From assembly GCA_026122225.1 (NCBI GenBank), contig JANEZZ010000519.1, positions 1,674,001 to 1,738,000 on the forward strand: 64,000 nucleotides of DNA, read 5' to 3'. Source of the stretch: Heloderma charlesbogerti. Taxonomy: Eukaryota > Chordata > Lepidosauria > Squamata > Helodermatidae. Under the pieces are notes generated by a model. The model had not been told where the DNA came from. It did no database searches and worked only from the letters and a program-made list of their open reading frames with translations. This document shows positions 14,313 to 33,927 of this stretch, piece by piece. The position numbers and the translations under genes are program-made. Positions within the stretch are counted from its first letter, which is position 1; every line of letters begins with the position of its first letter.

Positions 14313-15056
14313 AGAATAGCATGCAAGCCCATGGTCTGCTACTAAGCTCTTAATTATGGCAGAGTTACTTCTTACTGGGCATCAATGTTTTGACTGAACT
14401 GAGATATTTTAAACACTTTGGATTGGATCCAGACTAAGTTAGTCACATTGGTTCCCAATTAAAATAATGGGACCTAGGTTAATCATGACTAACAGATTTT
14501 AATGGTGCTTAAGTGCATCTAACTTAGCCTGGAACCAAAACATAGGCTTTACCAGCATGAGCTCTGGATTATCCATCTTTTCAAATACATTTGCTTTATC
14601 ATGCCAGCAGTTCAAAGTCCAGGGAGAACAATCCTATGGCAGGTGGAGGGAAGAATCTGTGGTGAAGCTTCCACTGCTTTGTATGACATATTGGCTCATT
14701 TCAGCCAAGACAAGAAGTGGGAGCCCCACTTTTCTTGGCCTTCTCAGCCTTCTTTTAAAGAATGACATAATGAGGGGAAATCAACTATGTCAGCTCCAGG
14801 CCAAGTGTAGTTTCTAGGCTGCTTCAGGGACACCCCTGACATGCCCCTTCCCCCTCCTACCACCATTGAAGCAGTTACAGAAGTAAAGAAGTGGTGGTGG
14901 TTTATGTTACTGCATCGAGGCTTCTCCTGATTACCTCCTTCTCAGCTCAAGGATCCCACTCTCCATCTGCAGAGAAGGGGGTCCACAATAGCCTAAGGGC
15001 TGTGGGACACACCCCTAGGGACATAGGATTGAAGCCTTAATCATCCTTTGTAAAAT

Positions 15057-15164
15057 TTGTGTTGGACTTCAACTCCTAGCATTCCTGACTATTGGCCATG
15101 CTAGAAGGGGCTTCTGGGAGTTGACGTTCAAAACATCTGGATATCTACCTTCTGCCCACCCCTG
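15057..15164 (+). mobile_element. CAGGGGTGG-type MITE, decayed
   Basis: The blocks TTGGACTTCAACTCCTAGCA, GGCCATGCTAG, GGGAGTTGA and the final CCCACCCCTG match the palindromic MITE family seen at 33816-33926 and 37055-37186. The 5' terminus is lost. Confidence 0.65.
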
Positions 15165-15697
15165 ATCTACCATCTCATGCCTTTTAAATAACTGTCCAGT
15201 TCAATAAACTTAAGTAATCATAATATTTCTCCATCACTCCTCTTTCTGTTGAAGTAGAAAACATTTTAGTCTGCTGGATACCTGCGATTCTCAGACTGAC
15301 TTCCAAAGTCAGTGAGATTAATTACAAGTAAGGGTTTAACTTTGAAGTGAAAACTTGTTATGGAAGGTAGTAATATACAGTAAGGAATTTGATTATATCT
15401 GTCACCTCTTTAAATGGGCAAAAGTTGTCAGAAATATGTCTAAACATATGAATAAACCTGTAGAAAAGGTTTTAATACTGAAAACTACTTTTCAAAAGAT
15501 GCTTAATATATTGCTTCAGAATTAAGTTGTAGGAATACTACTTAGAAATGAACGTTTTGCAGATATTTTATCATTTTCATCATTCACTTCTTGGGTACCT
15601 AAATGATTTTTTCTTTAAAGTGCTGGAGTTCTACTGAACAACCAAAACACATTCTAAACTATTTCTGAAACTATTTTTATATGGCTTCAGAAATTAC

Positions 15698-15736
15698 CTG
15701 GTAAACAGGATCTTCTACATCTTCTTCCAAAATTGT
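15698..15736 (-). CDS. DAB1 microexon with the Y198 site
   Basis: Thirteen codons, TILEEDVEDPVYQ, form a phase-0 microexon. The acceptor AG is at 15738-15737 and the donor GTAATT at 15697-15692. Its first residues complete the upstream YQ|TI motif (Y185 in mouse), and its last two start the YQ|YI motif (Y198). Both are Src-family kinase targets that later bind SH2 proteins such as SOCS and PI3K. The sequence is the same as I recall for mammalian DAB1. Confidence 0.94.
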
Positions 15737-16447
<711 letters not shown>

Positions 16448-17167
16448 CTATATAAAAAACAAAAACAAAAAAATATGGAAAATTTTATAATATGGGGAAA
16501 AAAGACCTAGCTGACAAAATATGATCTTCCCTGATAAAACAGGTCTAGATAACAATAATCAAATGACTTATTTGGTAACAGTTCCATCAAAATCAATGGA
16601 ATGAATATACTCTTACATGGGAGTAAGCCATTTAAACAAATTAAACTGGAATGAGTGATGATGCTGAAATTTGAAATTATCTGGTTCAGTAAGTGAATTT
16701 GTCTAGCTCGTAATGTCTGGCACCATTACTGCCAGAAGTTCTTTTCTGGCTTAGAATCTTAAATGAGATTCTGCCCATATGCTGTCAGTTGTCAATATAC
16801 CACTGCCAACACCAGCTGATTTGCAGGCACACGTGCAGAAGTCCTTTACTATTAGCCCCTTATTCTCAACAAACTCTCATTAGTTGCTGTGAAATTATGT
16901 GAACTACAAGCCAGCCAATTTCTTGGTGCACACACAGAAGTTCTTTAATGATCATAACCTTTCTGCTGATGAAACTGTCACTGATTCTGTGAATTGCATG
17001 ACCAGTCAATCCAGCCAAGCAGCATTTTCTTTGGTGAGTACCTTCTTTTTTTGGCCAATTTCATGATGGTTTCTTAAATGTTTTTTTAAATGAGGTTGCT
17101 TCCACATCCAGATCTAAAACCCTGACTTGTTCTTATGTGTGTTTGGGTGGAAGGACTGAATTTCTAA

Positions 17168-17275
17168 AGGTGCAATCCTATGCATGTTTAGAGAGAAAGA
17201 AGTTCTACAACTCCCAGGAGCATGCTGGGAGTTTTAAGACTTTTTTCTGTCTAAACATGCATAGGATTGTGCCCT
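17168..17275. mobile_element. Palindromic MITE, GCAATCCTATGCATG type
   Basis: The arms TGCAATCCTATGCATGTTTA and TAAACATGCATAGGATTGTG fold around a CTCCCAG...CTGGGAG core. A second copy lies at 58472-58603. It is non-coding and its transposase family is unknown to me. Confidence 0.75.
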
Positions 17276-17310
17276 AAGTGGCTACCATGGCTGGTGCTGT
17301 TACATGAATA

Positions 17311-17853
17311 CTGATTTATTTATTTATAAAATTTATTAATTGCCCATCTGGCCGGTCACCCAGCCACTCTGGGCGATGTACAAAGTATATAATAGAACAG
17401 TTTAAACAGTAAAATTCTACAATAAAAACAACCAATTTCTAAAAATACCCTAACCCACCTCAAATGCCTGCCTGAACAACCACGTTTTTAATGCGTGGGG
17501 GAAGCTCATTAAAGAGGGGGCATGGCGGAGTTCCCTAGGGAGGGAGTTCCACAGAGTGGGGCCACCACAGAGAAGGCCCTCTCCCTCGTCTCCACCAGCC
17601 TAGTTGTCCTGGCTAATGGGACAGAGAGAAGGCCATCCGAGGCTGATCTTGCTAAGCGGCCTGTCTGGTGCTGCTGGAGGCGCTCCTTAAGATAGGCTGG
17701 GCCGGAACCATATAGGGTTTTAAAAGTCAAAACCAACACCTTGAATTTGGCCCGGAAAACAACTGGTAACCAGTGCAACTTCTTCAGCACTGGAGTGATG
17801 TGATCTTGCCAGCAGCTGCCTTTAATCAGGCGAGCCACCGCATTCTGTACCAG
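17311..17853 (-). mobile_element. L2-clade LINE, 3' end
   Basis: A 109-codon minus-strand frame (17838-17509) contains VLKKLHWLPV, KFKVLVLTFKTLYGSG and LQQHQTGRLARSASDG, nearly identical to the L2 at 33928-35484. The 3' UTR ends in a TTTATTTATTTA tail. The 5' end is truncated inside the C-terminal domain. A one-base deletion at VVAP shifts the normal C-terminus. Confidence 0.88.
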
Positions 17854-18837
17854 TAAATTCTAACCAAAATACAATTGCCATAATACAATACAATAATGAG
17901 CATGCATGGCACACCATAAGCATATATGCACCAACATTATGGGCAGGAAAGCACTCTCCGATGAACTTTTTCTGAATACTTGCCAAGGAAGCTCATAAAT
18001 ACAGAGCCAATTCCAAAACGAGCCAAGGGATGTTCACCCATCTGAAGCTGGAATTCTTGCATATAGGTCATTTCTGTCCTAGTTAATAGTCAGGACCATT
18101 TAATCCTTTGCAGACATGATAGGAGCGATCATTGTCATATTCAGGAGGTTTTGTTTTGCAAAATGCTGAGCATCTACAAATCCTGAGTGAAATATTTGAG
18201 TAAAAGGATGGGCTACATCAGGCACATTGGAGCCTTTCATGACTACATATTACTTGAGCCTGAAATCAATGTGACTGAATCTACATCAATAGAAGTACTC
18301 CAGCTTAACTTGGCTTTGTAAACTGAGTTCTTAGGACTAAAGCCCTAGGCATCTTGAAAAGGAAGAAAAACAAAAAGCCAACCTTTCTCACTGAATGTTA
18401 CTTATATTGGTCTAGCTGCAAATTTTAACTTGGTGAAGGTTCATTTCTATATAAGCTAATTATAATTGCAGATTAATGGTAATTATAATTATGAGCATAA
18501 AAGGCATTGCTTATATTTATTAGTAGCTTTTAAATGAGAGTAGACTATGCAAAGTAGCTATTTGTTTTCCATCATTTTCTTTCTAAATGAGTCTAGGAGC
18601 CTAAGTAAAGTTATTTGTATTCAGCTAGTGTATCCAGTTTAATTAGAAAGGAAAATAATTACTAATTAGAAGGAATACATAAAGAAAAAAATTGAGAAGG
18701 GTGAATTGTATTCCTTTCTTTCCAAGACTGGTATTGCTAAACTGCCATCTCAGAACATTTATGCAGGCACTTCTGACAGCATTATATGCTGCATAAACAA
18801 TGCTTGCAGGCTGCCCTTTCAAAACAGCGGTATTCTA

Positions 18838-25467
<6,630 letters not shown>

Positions 25468-25710
25468 TTTATTTATTTATTTATTGCATTTATATCCCGC
25501 CTTTTTTCCTCCAAGGAACTCAAGGCAGCGTACATGATCCTCCTCCTTCCTCCATTTTATCCTCACAACAACAACCCTGTGAGGTGGGTTGGGCTGAGAG
25601 TCTGTGACTGGCCCAAAGTCACCCAGTGAGCTTCCATGGCTGAGTGGGGACTAGAACCCAGATCTCCCAACTCCCAGTCCAGCACTCTAGCCACTACACC
25701 ACACTGGCTC
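25468..25710 (-). mobile_element. tRNA-derived SINE with L2-like tail
   Basis: This is the best-preserved of the three copies (others at 3533-3770 and 51341-51501). On the minus strand it has the head GTGTGGTGTAGTGGCTAGAG, box B GGGTTCTAGTCCC, the core GGGCCAGTCACAGACTCTCA, and the tail GGCGGGATATAAATGCAATA then (AATA)n. Confidence 0.85.
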
Positions 25711-25711
25711 T

Positions 25712-25772
25712 AACTAGTTTATCACAACTCATTAGCTTTGATAAACTAGTTTATCACAACTCATTAGCTTTG
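25712..25772 (+). repeat. Tandem duplication, period 32
   Basis: A 29-bp unit beginning AACTAGTTTATCACAACTCA occurs at 25712-25740 and again, identical, at 25744-25772, right beside the SINE. The identity suggests a recent duplication. Confidence 0.9.
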
Positions 25773-27291
25773 TCTGGATATAGCGTATTTTGTGATTTAA
25801 GCTGGTCTGTATGGGGTTCTGATCAATTACCCAGTATTGTAAAATATGATCAAAAGTGTCTTATTCTGGTTCTGAAATGAATGCTCAAAAGAAATGTGAT
25901 ATTTGAATTTTCTTATTATAAAAATGATTTGAAGTATTTGCTTTGCAAAGTGCTCAGAAATTGATAATTCACCTAATATTGGTATGTCATGTTTCTTTAC
26001 CATTCTCTGACATTATTTATTAATACCTTACTCATTATTAATCAGTGGACTTCATTCCAAGATTTGAAATTGACCTGAAGGCCCTGTGACAAATAAGAAG
26101 AATCTACAATGAAGTAGATAATTCCAGATGTCTGTAATTTCTGTTCTAACAGCAATCTGCCTGCTCATAAATGAGTCCATGCAATCCAGACTACATCTTG
26201 TGATTTGAAAGTCCCTGGGTATAAATATGAGCCATCCACGGAATCCTCCCAAGCAAATAGGTATAAGAAGTCCATGATCAACCAACATCTGTTTGCTAGT
26301 TCTGTCAGTCCCTGGGTGGGTTGTGCCACCATGGCCACATCTAAACTCATTATGTGGTTGGTCATCTCCCAAACCATCCACTTGGTCAGCAGAGTTTATG
26401 ATTCTTTAATTAACTGCAAGTAGGCAATTTAGAATGGCAGGGTAGACTTTGCCTCACTGTGTGGTAATATGCCGTAGGCATCCAGTGGTGTATTTTTAGA
26501 ATGTTAACCACAGTGCAATCATTAATATGGTGATACAGAGATACGTGAGGAGAAAAGAAAATAGGATACCAGGAAAATGAACGTCCCAGGCAGGTGTTCA
26601 GTCTGTTCACGTGAAAGCTAAAAATGGGGAGGGGATGTGGGGGTGTTAATATACACACAAACTTGTCCCCCAGTGTCCCAGTCTCCACAGTTCTCAACCT
26701 TCCCATATTGAGTGGGGAGATCTAAAAGGGAGGGTTTTTTTAACTCATATTTGCTTGATCACAAGTCAAAGCTCTATGTGATCTGGAACCCTGTTCATTG
26801 TTCTCCAATCTACCTGCTGCAGACCTTTCAGCTCAAAAAGAGAAGGTTGGGACATGTGGGGGCCAGGGTCAGGAACACTGCATTAGGTTTTATGTGCACA
26901 CCCATGTTCTCTCCCCACTTTTAGTCCTCATATGAGCAGCCTGAACACCTGCATAGGGCTAAACAATGTCTTACCTGATCAATGGAGTGTAAAATTATAT
27001 GATATGATATGTCAAATATCATGGAGTACATCAAAATACAGTGAACTTCTCAACAACCTTCAGTTTCGGAAGTAAAAAAGAAGCCTATTTAATCTGAAAG
27101 TTTGAAAGTCTCTATCATTGCAAAATGACTCATTACTTTCAACTCTTTTGTTGTACAAGAACTTTTATAAACTTGCCTGCACATGGCATTTGATAGGCTA
27201 TAATGATATTCCAAAATGGATAAATGAAGACTCGTTCCTCATTTACCTGGAAATATAGTTCAAGTACCAGCTTTTGCATTCAAATAGTCTA
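25773..27291. other. DAB1 intron stretch, nothing recognised
   Basis: AT-rich sequence with short unsupported open frames only. No repeat or exon is recognised. Confidence 0.5.
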
Positions 27292-27299
27292 TTAAAATG

Positions 27300-27899
27300 T
27301 AGGGGTGTTCGAAACCCCGCTTACCTGGCTCCGCCGGGTTCCGCGGGGGGTGGGGGGAGGCCAATATGGCCAAGCTGTGGAACCACCGGCCAAATCCAGC
27401 CGCCTGCAGCCGGACATCCGGCTGCTGGGCAGCCCTGCAGGGATGCAAATGGTGGCTGTCGTAGCCACTGTCATTTGCGTCCCTTTTTTTCGCCGTGATA
27501 GGCTACGTAAAAATTTACGTAGCCTATCACGGCAGGGGGAAAACCCGAGCGTATGCAAATGGCGGTAGCCACCGCCATTTGCGTACGCTGGGTTTCCCCC
27601 CCCCGCCGTGATAGGCTACGTAAGTATTTACGTAAGTATTTACATAAGTATCACGGCTGAAGAGGAGCAAGCAAATGGCGGCCGCAGGACAGCTGCCATT
27701 CGCACAGCAGCGCAGACGGGAGCAGGTAAGTGCTCCGTTTCACGTGCCTTTCGTGGGGTGCAGGCGGCGGGCACTTCGTCCCATGCACCTTTCATGGGTT
27801 GGGGGGGCAGAGGCTTCGTTCCACGACAGGTTTCGGGGGGCCGAATGCACTGGCATTCGGCCTCACCGAGATCTGTCGAGGAATTCTCTGACATCCCTA
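27300..27899. mobile_element. GC-rich non-autonomous hAT element, 600 bp
   Basis: The ends are TAGGGGTGTTCGA and, inverted, TAGGGATGTCAGA. Exact 8-bp repeats ttaaaatg flank it at 27292-27299 and 27900-27907. The interior is far richer in G+C and CpG than its surroundings. It is built of stacked inverted repeats: a GCAAATGGYGG stem appears three times and a GCCGTGATAGGCTACGTAAA stem appears once complete and once decayed. It holds no transposase. The 3' terminus resembles the hAT element at 14002-14312. Confidence 0.88.
27492..27533. repeat. Perfect 20-bp-arm palindrome
   Basis: The arms at 27492-27511 (GCCGTGATAGGCTACGTAAA) and 27514-27533 are exact inverse copies around a 2-base spacer. The block lies inside the hAT element. 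A broken version follows at ~27605-27656. Confidence 0.95.
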
Positions 27900-27907
27900 T
27901 TAAAATG

Positions 27908-29763
27908 TTGAGTCTTTTACTGGACCATTATTCTACCTTTAGAAAATTAGCAAAGAATATAAAATATGTTTCTCTCAATGGATGTTTTTGCCTCATAAGT
28001 CTCCTTCATAAGTTTGTCATTTTCATAATCTGTTTCCTGAGTGTCTCTCCAAAACATTTTAAAAAATATAAATAAATACACAACGTTTGAGGGCTACGGT
28101 TGGACAAAACTATTTATGGAGAAGATACAATTAGTTAAACACCACAGATATAAGGAATTAATTTATTTTTAATGTGCTCAGAAATTGTCCCCCCCCCCCT
28201 CGGAAAGTACTTTCTCTTGGTGGATTTGTGTAGCTCATAGTCACACTGAAATTAGCTTAAAGTTAACTGCAGAACTTCCTGCAGTCTTTTTTTAAGGAGG
28301 CAGCTGGCACACAACTGGACAGTTCTTCCACTCTTGCTTTGCTCAGGTATCCTGTGGACAGGTAAACTAGGTTTAGCTGCATTTCTTTCTGCTTAAATTG
28401 AAGATTGTGTCGTAGTCCAGTGGTTCAAGCACCTAACCAGGAATTTTGATTAACTGGTTGCTTTAAATATATCTAGGATAGATCTTCTGTGTGATCTTGA
28501 ACAAGGTATGACAAAATCACCTGTTTGTTATGTTGATCTGTTTTGTTGTATTGATATTAATGAATTTAGTTTTGCAGGGAACGTGTGTACAGGTAAGAAA
28601 GGGTTAACTGTGAGCAGGATGGGGCTTGTGTGTGGTTGGCTGTTTTAGTTCTACCTGTGGGGAGTGATGTCTGAGGAGAGTTTGTTTTCAGTTGAATCAA
28701 TTACTGGTTTGCTTTGGAGTGAGACAGAGGGTGTTTCTGCATTAAGCAAACCCCCCACAAAACCCCACATCCTTTCCGGAGCTTCCTGCTTTCGGTTTCT
28801 TTGCAGGATTAGGAAGGGCTTCTTTACACAGCAGCCTCCTGGTTTGAACTGAGGGAGTGCCCTGTGTGCAAAGGAGTGTGGGGGGGTCTTGTTTCCAAAG
28901 CTTTACTTCTGCTGTACGTCTTTTCTCTCAGCCCCCAAGAAACCTCTGACTTACTTCTGAGTAGACATAAAATGTAAGATTGTGCCATAAGTCTGCAACC
29001 CTCGGCGCACTTACTTGGGAGTAAGCCCCACTGAACTTAATAGGGTGCTCTGAAACAACAGAAGATGTTGCTTCTGAGTTTGGGGGGGGAACAGATGTGT
29101 CTCGCTTCATTGCAGGGAGACATTTTACCCTCTTCTCCCTCCAACTGAGAAATTCAGAGGCAGGAGATGCAATCGGCAGGCGATTCTTGCCCTTGAGCCT
29201 GTCAAATCTGCTCAGGTCTCCTTCCCTGCAACCCCACGCCTATTCTCAATGCCTTTGGCATCCTGACTGTGCCCCCAGCAACCGAAAACAAACGCCCCCA
29301 GCAGGCAGACAGAGCCGTCTCTTCCGCTAGGGTTGAATTTCACGTGGGGGTCATGGTGCTCCTGTTCTGTGGGCTGGGAAAAATACTACATTTTTTGCAT
29401 TTGGGGAAAACACGAGATAGGCTGGGGGAAATTGTGGGAGACACCCTGGAGGGTAACGGCGTCATCTAAAGAGCCCACAAACTTTTGTGCGTGACAGAGC
29501 CATCTCAATAGCAGGATAACAGCTCTGTGTGATGAACACCAGAGTTGGGAGTTAACAGAAAACCATCTTGGATGGGAAGGGAGAATTTGGAGGGGTAGTG
29601 AGGCAGGTTTAGGCTAATTAAAAATATCTATGTAAAAGAAATAATACCAACTATAACTCTATAACTCTGACACTATAGATCAGGGGTGCAAGAAGTGTGC
29701 CAGGTAGCCCCTCCCCCATGACCCCCAGCATCTGCTTCCCCCACTGACAAACCCCCCAACATG
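27908..29763. other. DAB1 intron stretch with MITE remnants
   Basis: No exon seen. 28975-29045 contains AGTAAGCCCCACTGAACTTA with an inverted partner, a palindromic MITE type common in this window (also near 49605, 49857 and 57187). Confidence 0.5.
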
Positions 29764-30398
29764 TATTTGTTTGTTTGTTTATTTAACTTCTATACTGCCC
29801 AATAGCTAAAACTGTCTGGGTGGTTGAAAAAAATTAAAACCACAAAGTGCAGCATAAAACAATGTAAAACATGAAAGTTTAAAACCACAATATAACAGTA
29901 CAACCAGAATAAAATCTAGCTGCAATGCAGAGATTTAAAATACAGATTTAAAACACCAGAGCTAAAAGACTAGAAAGCTAAAATGCTAAAATATTGGGAG
30001 AATAAGAAGGTCTTCACCTGGTGCCAGAAGGAGAACAACGTAGGCACCAGGAGAACCTCTCTAGAGAGCTCATTCCACAGCTGGGGGCCACAGCAAAAAA
30101 GACCCTTTTCCTAATAGCCACCCATCTCACTTCCTTTAGCAGGGGCTTATGGAGAAGGGCCCCTGAAGATGATCTTAGGGTCCAGGCAGGCACATATAGG
30201 AGGAGGCGATCCTTCAGATAACCTGGCCCAAGCCGTTTAGGGCTCTGAATGTTAATACCAGCACTTTGAATCAGGCCTGGAAGTGGACTAGCAGCCAGTG
30301 CACCTGGAAAAGTACTGGCATCATGTGATCTTGTTGGCCAGTCCCTGTTAACAATCTTGCTGCCCTATTTTGCTGAAGTTTCCAGACTGTTTTCAAAA
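29764..30398 (-). mobile_element. L2-clade LINE, 3' end, decayed
   Basis: Minus-strand frames contain QNRAARLLTGTGQQDHMMPV and VHWLLVHFQA, the L2 C-terminal domain. The 3' UTR ends in CAAACAAACA-type repeats at 29764. The 5' end is truncated and several stops are present. Confidence 0.75.
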
Positions 30399-31732
30399 TG
30401 ACTAAGGCCATTGCAAAGCTTTGTTTCCTGTGTCTTCCTGCTTCCAGAGACGCTCTACAAATGTGTGAGTGTGTGTGTGTGAGAGAGTATTTCGGGGTAG
30501 AGCAGAGTGTATCTGCATGTATATGGGAATTGGAGTAGGTATCTGCATGCATCTGTGGCCCCCTGTATTCAACACTGGATGCTGGCCTCAGGGGCAAAAA
30601 AGGTTGAGCACTCCTGCTACAGATAATACTTAATGGATTTAGCTCCTTCAAAGACCTCTTGATTTTCTCATTACTCTCAAGCTGCTAGGAGTCTGTCATA
30701 AAGCCATTCATCCCATATCTTTACCCTCTGTCTTCCCTCCCCCGCGTTCCCCCCCATTCCCCCCCCCTTTGGCCTCTAGTCCTGGTGAAATCAGTCAAGT
30801 CGATCAATTAAGCACTTAGAAGAACCAGCAATCACTTCCAATAATAGGGTTAGTTTCTGTGACAGTCAGAGCAATACAACTGCTGCCCTGTTTTTAACAG
30901 GAGAATTTATTTACTGAAGCTAGAACATAGTATTAAGGTCACAATTAAGGCAAAAAAGAAAACCAGTTAAAGCAACCAAGATTCGCATAAAACTACACAA
31001 AAACTGCTATATCAAAATCAAAGCAAACACAGATAGTAATACTAGATGTAGGTGAAGAATTTACAGGGATTACATATGTACAACGTTTTATGTTCATTTC
31101 CCCTCAGAGCTGGCCTTCAGTCATATATCATTCAGCTCTGATTTATAGGTCATTGTTACCACGCCTATTTTCTCAGCACTGTGAAAGGACTGACAGACTG
31201 TCCAATCTGGCTCTCGGTAGTGCTTGAGCTAGTTGAAGCCTATTGTAGAGTCTTATAATCTATTTTGTATTAACAGTATCATGTGCCTTCCTAATCTATT
31301 TCTATCAATAGTATCTGTGGTCTTTGGAAAGGAGGGCGGGGGGACCTTGCATGAATGCAATTCTTCAAGGAATGAAGCACCATCTATCTGTCTACATACA
31401 ATATAAAGCAATATGGCATTCCTTCTCTTGGTCACACAGATTGCATAACAGGAATAGCTCTGCCAAACTCCCTCTCAGTTTTCCATCAAGCTGTTATGCC
31501 TATTGCTATCCCTTGCTTAAAGAATTCAGTCTTTGCACATTCCTATGTGAAATGACCTGAGCAGCTCCCTTATTAGGCCCCTTCACACATTCATCATGTG
31601 AAGAAGGTCACCATGTAGAAAGGGGCAAAGGGCTGCACTGCTGAACCCACCCATGAGATGACATGACACGGTTCCCTGCTCCCCCGCACCCCGCAAATGT
31701 CTACACATTGACCGTGGATGTCTGCACCAGAA

Positions 31733-31781
<49 letters not shown>

Positions 31782-31977
31782 GACAGAGAGACAGAGACAG
31801 AGACAGAGAGAGAGATCCATTTGTGTAGGCTTTCTGGCTAGATTCCACACTCAACATATAAACACTGGGGGCAGGGAGCAGTGTTACCTTGAGGCCTCCG
31901 CTGCCTTTTTCAATGCATAGAGTCTTTCCTCATGAATAACACATGAAGGGAGCTAGAATAATGTGTAGATCGGAAGC
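30399..31977. other. DAB1 intron stretch
   Basis: Non-coding. It includes short GT-rich runs near 30464, C-rich runs near 30750 and the GA microsatellite at 31731-31816. No repeat family is otherwise recognised. Confidence 0.5.
31731..31816 (+). repeat. (TA)n(GA)n(GACA)n microsatellite
   Basis: ATATAT passes into a GA run and then into mixed GACA/GAGA units. Confidence 0.95.
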
Positions 31978-32354
31978 TAGGTTGACCAGGTGTCCTCTTT
32001 TACAGAGGATACTCCTCTATTTGAAAGGCTGGCAGAGGACTGTTCTGTTTTGAAGGGCTGTCCAGTCAAGTCCTGTTTAAAGATAACGAAGCATCAGAAG
32101 GACGAGCTGGGCCTTGAAGTAGCCCAACAACAGCACCTACACAGAAGACCGAGCAAGGTACACGGTTCACCTGGTCAGCATCTTCCATAAGATGGTGAGA
32201 TAGACTGCATTTCTATTTAAATTATAATAATTATTTCTAAATTTGCAGCTATATAAATTAGCATATGCAATTTTTATGCAATCAGTGTCCTCTGTTGTCC
32301 TCTTTTTTGGTGATGCATGTCCTCTGCTTTTGCAATTCACCAGTGGTCACCCTA
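31978..32354. mobile_element. hAT-like element, TAGGGTGACCA termini
   Basis: The left end TAGGTTGACCAGGTGTCCTC and inverted right end TAGGGTGACCACTGGTG match at most positions. Both sides contain GTCCTCT blocks. The flanking repeats are imperfect: tcggaagc before and atcagaac after share the core only if shifted by one base. It carries no coding region. Confidence 0.6.
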
Positions 32355-33644
32355 ATCAGAACTTCTCTGAAAAATATGACACAGTTCATAATAGTTTTGA
32401 AATATTAAAATATGCATCTTAATAAAATATTCAGAGAAAATATGTATTTATACATATTTTGAGAGGATTAAAAAAAATTCTGTATTCATGCAGAAATGGG
32501 TAAAAATATGTGAAAGTGACATATACTGGAAATATACATATTTGCCCATCTCTAGTCATGACTGAGAAGTGGGATAGAAATATTGTAAATAAATAAATAA
32601 ATAACACTGTGAACCCAGTAGGGCTTTTTGTCCTTAAAAAAAATAAATCCACTCCAGATAAACATAAAAGCCACTTTTGAATGCTGGTGGAGTTTCAAAA
32701 CGAATTTGTGATGCAGCAGTGAGGTCTGTGTGAGCGTGTGTGTGAGAGAGAGGAAGAGAGATGCTCAAAGTCAAAAGTCCTGCTGGACATATGCAAGCCA
32801 TTGGGCATGCCTTAAAAGACTCTTTCTTAGTGACATTTTTTGATTACCACTGTTATTGTTTTATCTCCTATTTTATTTTGTGGTTTTATGATACTATATT
32901 TTCATATTCTGTTTTTATTCATTGTAAACAACCCTGGAATTGAGAAAGGAAAGACAGTATCTATTTTAAATAAATGAATAAATTGGATTTGTCTTAGGCA
33001 AACAAGGTTCAAATCCGTGATTGTACCCCTCCATTGTCGCATATGTGCCTCAAAGAAAAACCTAAACATTTGCTAGTAGGAGCCTAATACTGCTTTTTTT
33101 GTTTTCTAAAAAATCCAGGTCCTGAAGAAAATGTAATGTCAAACTAGTCCTCAGGCATATCTATAGGCACAGTCTACCCATTTCAATGTCACTGTAAGCA
33201 ATGCATTGTCAAAAGAAATGCAATGGTTAGATCCTCAGAAACAAATGCCCTGTGGCTTTCAGAGTTATTTAAATAGCTTATACAGCACTTTTCCATGTAT
33301 AATACTGTCTACGACAGGGATACAGCCTTGCATGTGCAAATCACACTTTTACATTATTAACAGAGAAAATATGCATGGACACGGAACTCTGCCGGAGCAA
33401 CCAATGGGAACCCCCTGTACGTATGAGACTATAACACATAAGAACGTAAGAAGCAGGGCCAGTGCCCTATGTGAGGGTGCTCTCTCCAGTCACCCTAGTA
33501 GCTTACCATGTGATGGCAGTGGGCAGGGCAGGGTCCCTTTCTTCCATTTAAAAAAAAAAATATTCTGAGCTGGGCTGAAATTTTCAGAGGTGGGGGTTTG
33601 GCTTATGTGAATTTTAGCTCACAGGGTGGCCAAGAGTCGGTCAG
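32355..33644. other. DAB1 intron stretch with L2-like tails
   Basis: No gene. Two short pieces look like 3' tails of L2-mobilised repeats: 32560-32604 (GTGGGATAGAAATATTGTAA then (AATA)n) and 32925-32985 (ending TTTTAAATAAATGAATAAAT). Confidence 0.45.
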
Positions 33645-33649
33645 TTTCT

Positions 33650-33688
<39 letters not shown>
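33645..33688 (+). repeat. (TTTC)n microsatellite
   Basis: About ten CTTT units in an uninterrupted run. Confidence 0.95.
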
Positions 33689-33815
33689 ACTTTAAACATA
33701 GCCTTTAAACATATGGCCAGTTGTACTGAGAACAAGGCTCACTTCACCCTCCCCAAGCAAATTTCCTGGATGAGAGTGCCATAGAAACAATACTATGTAG
33801 CCATAGCTTTAATAG

Positions 33816-33926
33816 CAGGTATGGAGAACATGTGGCCTTCCAAACGTTTTTAGGCTGCAACTCCAATCATCCCTCACCATTGGCTGGCTATGTTGGCTAG
33901 GGCTGATGGGAGTTGTAGCCCAGCAG
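33816..33926. mobile_element. CAGGGGTGG-type palindromic MITE
   Basis: It starts CAGGTATGGAGAACATGTGG. It holds the inverted pair GCAACTCCAATCATCCCTCA and GGGCTGATGGGAGTTGTAGC, then is cut by the 3' tail of the L2 at 33928. Confidence 0.7.
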
Positions 33927-33927
33927 T

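Larger units (their letters stand above)
12509..15697 (-). other. DAB1 intron, 3189 bp
   Basis: The donor is GTAATT after 15698 and the acceptor AG is at 12510-12509. The intron holds a hAT element at 14002-14312 and a MITE remnant at 15057-15164. C- and G-rich runs lie at 13570-13740. I recognise no other exon in it. Confidence 0.85.

Noticed and set aside
27608..28075. 155-codon open frame
   Set aside because: It starts inside the hAT element and runs across its boundary at 27899, so it is not an ancestral gene.
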